Under the pieces are notes generated by a model, which had not been told where the DNA came from, searched no databases, and saw nothing but the letters and a program-made list of their open reading frames with translations. DNA of 64,000 bases from an uncultured Verrucomicrobiota bacterium (lineage in GTDB: Bacteria > Verrucomicrobiota > Verrucomicrobiia > Limisphaerales > UBA9464). Position numbers and translations under genes: made by a program. Of the stretch, positions 62,172-64,000 are shown piece by piece. The number at the start of each line of letters is the position of its first letter. Positions within the stretch are counted from its first letter, which is position 1. The stretch lies in NCBI GenBank assembly GCA_903922605.1, contig CAIXUG010000056.1:62001-126000 (forward strand). Reading direction: 5' to 3'.

Positions 62172-64000
62172 TCACACGACCTCCATCGGGCACTTCGGGA
62201 TCGCGTCGAGGAACTGCTGGCCGTAGCGCTTCGTGAGCACGCGGTTGTCGAGCACCACGACGATGCCCTTGTCGGTCTGCGTGCGGATGAGCCGGCCCAC
62301 GCCCTGGCGGAACTTCAGCACCGCCTCGGGCAGGCTGAAGTCGAAGAACGCGTTCCCGCCCGCCGCCTCGATGCGCTCCAGCCGAGCCTCGGTGAGCGGA
62401 TGATCAGGCACGGCAAAGGGCAGCCGCGTGATGATGACATTGCTCAGGGCCTCGCCCGGCACATCCACGCCCTGCCAGAAGCTGTCCGTGCCGAAGAGCA
62501 CGCTGTCCACGTTCTCCTTGAACTTCTCCAGCATCGTCGAGCGGGGCGTGCCGGTGCCCTGCACGTAGCACTCGATGTCGAGCCGCATGAAAAAGCGCTC
62601 CATGCGCCCGGCAACCGACTGCATGAGCTTGGTATTGGTGAAGAGCACAAACGCCTTGCCGTGAGTGGCCTTCACGAAGCGTTCGATGTGGGTAACCAGG
62701 GCTTCCTCATAACCGGCGTCGCGCGGGTCCGGCATCTTGCCGGCCACGAACAGGCGCATCTGGGACTCGTAATCGAAGGGCGAGCCGACCTGAAGCTTGG
62801 TGGCGGATTCGCCGCCGACCCGCTTTGCAATGTAGTCGAGCGGGTTCTTGAGATTGCTCCGCGCCGATTGCGGCCGCGTCGCCGGCTTGCCGCCGGATTC
62901 CGCGTTCCCCGCCCCGCGCTCCGCGCTGGAGATGGCCATTGTCGCACTGGTCATCACGATGCTCGTCGCCGAGCCAAAGAGCCGGGCGCGGAGGAAATCG
63001 GCGACATCCACCGGGGCGGCGTTGAGCGTGAGATTGCGCTGGGTGCGACCGGAGCGCTCGACCCAATAGACATGCTCCTCGGCATCCTGCTTGAGGAAGG
63101 TCTGCACCGCGTGGCGCAGGTCGGCGATGCGGCGGTTGCACTCCATCAGCTCCTCGCCGGTGTCCTTGTCCTCGGTGGACTGGATCAGCTCGTGGACCTG
63201 TTCGCGCAGCCGTTGCAGGGCCAGCGTGAGGTTGTCCTCGACGAGGTCGGGCCGCCGGATGCGCAGCTCCTTCCAGACGCGCGGGGCGAAGCTCGCGTTG
63301 CGGGCCGCCTCGGCATCGGGCTCGCCCTCGGCGGACTTGCCGGCATTCTGGACGATGCTTTCGCAGGCCTCCTCGATCTTGGCAAAGAAGTCGTCGCCCT
63401 GCTTCAGCACGTCGGCGACGGCCTTGACCGAGGTGCCCTGGCGCAGGGTCGCGAGCAGGCCCTTCTCGGTGCGGGGGTTCCACAGCTTCTGCAGCGAGTA
63501 GCGCAGCTGGCCGCTGCTCACGCTCACGCCGATATGCCGCGCCGCGACCTGCTCCACTGTGTGGGCCTCGTCGAAGATGATGAAGTCGTTCTTGAAGAGC
63601 ACGCCGCCCTCCTGCTCCTCGTCCACGCCGTTGAGCAGCGTGAAGAACAGCGTGTGGTTCAGCACCAGCACATCCGCTCCCAGGATGCGCTGGCGCGCGC
63701 GCTGGAAGAAACAGGTGCTGCCGCTCTTGGCGAAGTCGCTGGTGTGGCCGCATTTCTTCGGCGTGCAAAGCCCGCGCTCGGAGCAGACGTGTTCCCACAC
63801 CTTGGGGTCCGGCTCCTCGGTGAAGTCGCTCAGCGAGCCGTCCCGCGTCTCCTTGCTCCACTCGTAGATGCGGTGCAGCTCGGCGACTTCGGGCGAGGTG
63901 AAAAGCGAGTCGGCCTGCGACATGGCCTTCTGAAGCCGGCGCGTGCAGAGGTAGTTCGAGCGGCCCTTGAGCATCGCGTAGCTGAAGTCCGCGCCGAGCA
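62172..64000 (-). CDS. dinG: DinG/Rad3-type ATP-dependent helicase (5' end outside window)
   Basis: About 609 codons are visible, ending at 62172; the gene continues past 64000, as the frame stays open upstream of the ATG at 63974 (GADFSYA precedes MLKGRSNYLC). A cysteine cluster (Cys near CSERGLC, CTPKKC, STCFFQR) marks the [4Fe-4S] domain of XPD/DinG-type helicases. DEAH (FIIFDEAHTVEQVA), SATM and the C-terminal QGVGRLIRTQTDKGIVVVLDNR are present. An unusual stretch SSAERGAGNAESGGKPATRPQ, encoded by word-like GC-rich repeats, follows SATMAI. DinG helicases unwind 5' to 3' and remove R-loops and D-loops. Motif I is outside the window. Confidence 0.88.
   Translation of the reverse strand, partial: LGADFSYAMLKGRSNYLCTRRLQKAMSQADSLFTSPEVAELHRIYEWSKETRDGSLSDFTEEPDPKVWEHVCSERGLCTPKKCGHTSDFAKSGSTCFFQRARQRILGADVLVLNHTLFFTLLNGVDEEQEGGVLFKNDFIIFDEAHTVEQVAARHIGVSVSSGQLRYSLQKLWNPRTEKGLLATLRQGTSVKAVADVLKQGDDFFAKIEEACESIVQNAGKSAEGEPDAEAARNASFAPRVWKELRIRRPDLVEDNLTLALQRLREQVHELIQSTEDKDTGEELMECNRRIADLRHAVQTFLKQDAEEHVYWVERSGRTQRNLTLNAAPVDVADFLRARLFGSATSIVMTSATMAISSAERGAGNAESGGKPATRPQSARSNLKNPLDYIAKRVGGESATKLQVGSPFDYESQMRLFVAGKMPDPRDAGYEEALVTHIERFVKATHGKAFVLFTNTKLMQSVAGRMERFFMRLDIECYVQGTGTPRSTMLEKFKENVDSVLFGTDSFWQGVDVPGEALSNVIITRLPFAVPDHPLTEARLERIEAAGGNAFFDFSLPEAVLKFRQGVGRLIRTQTDKGIVVVLDNRVLTKRYGQQFLDAIPKCPMEVV

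Overview
The window is 64 kb of GC-rich bacterial chromosome. The gene content points to a Verrucomicrobiota member, most likely close to the Limisphaerales/Pedosphaera group. This is inference from several signs: a pseudopilin of the verrucomicrobial xenologue type, IPT and other secreted proteins with the C-terminal domain common in that group, a PQQ-type propeller, an orphan eboE, a Ser/Thr kinase next to an ECF-like sigma factor, and many small intergenic palindromic repeats. No rRNA or tRNA gene, CRISPR array, IS transposase or prophage gene was seen.

Layout. 1-8.1 kb is a surface-glycan block. A leftward operon (GT2, GT4, polysaccharide deacetylase, MsbA-like exporter cut by the window edge) faces a rightward set (glycosyltransferase, UDP-sugar dehydrogenase, UDP-sugar epimerase). 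8.1-13.4 kb has a sigma/anti-sigma pair with a bactofilin-like/RDD membrane protein, then a squalene/phytoene synthase-family enzyme and an NDUFA9-like SDR. 14.1-19.8 kb is a run of eboE, a nucleotidyltransferase and an 1136-residue sugar kinase/UDP-sugar pyrophosphorylase fusion. 20-27.6 kb mixes hypothetical secreted or membrane proteins with kdsB, pyrG and a pseudopilin. 27.6-37.2 kb holds secreted proteins (PQQ propeller, IPT repeats, lytic transglycosylase) and housekeeping genes (DciA-like, adenylate-kinase-like, fmt). 37.4-52.1 kb has a YncE/phosphoesterase fusion, a LOG protein, the kinase/sigma pair, a DUF433 antitoxin with a toxin remnant, a propeller, a Ski2-like helicase and a beta-helix lipoprotein. 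52.1-54.1 kb is a lower-GC accessory pair: an SPL-type radical SAM protein and its TcmP partner. 54.2-64 kb has a ceramidase-like enzyme, an ABC-2 permease, a coiled-coil/HhH membrane protein, three tandem paralogous membrane-anchored proteins and a DinG-like helicase cut by the right edge.

The most unusual signal is the repeat landscape. Family R1 consists of arrays of four hairpins whose stems change in a compensatory way while the linkers stay fixed, and each array is itself an inverted repeat. Family R2 consists of about 160 bp nested palindromes; two copies carry the same core in opposite orientation between identically oriented ends. Family R3 consists of word-like degenerate repeats (TTCGTCATTCG, AAATCGTAAATC and similar), one of which appears in frame inside the helicase gene. 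Other notable points are the kinase/pyrophosphorylase fusion, the radical SAM/TcmP island, a decayed toxin overlapping an intact antitoxin, a fossil copy of the dinG 3' end, and a proline-rich insertion inside the isoprenoid synthase.
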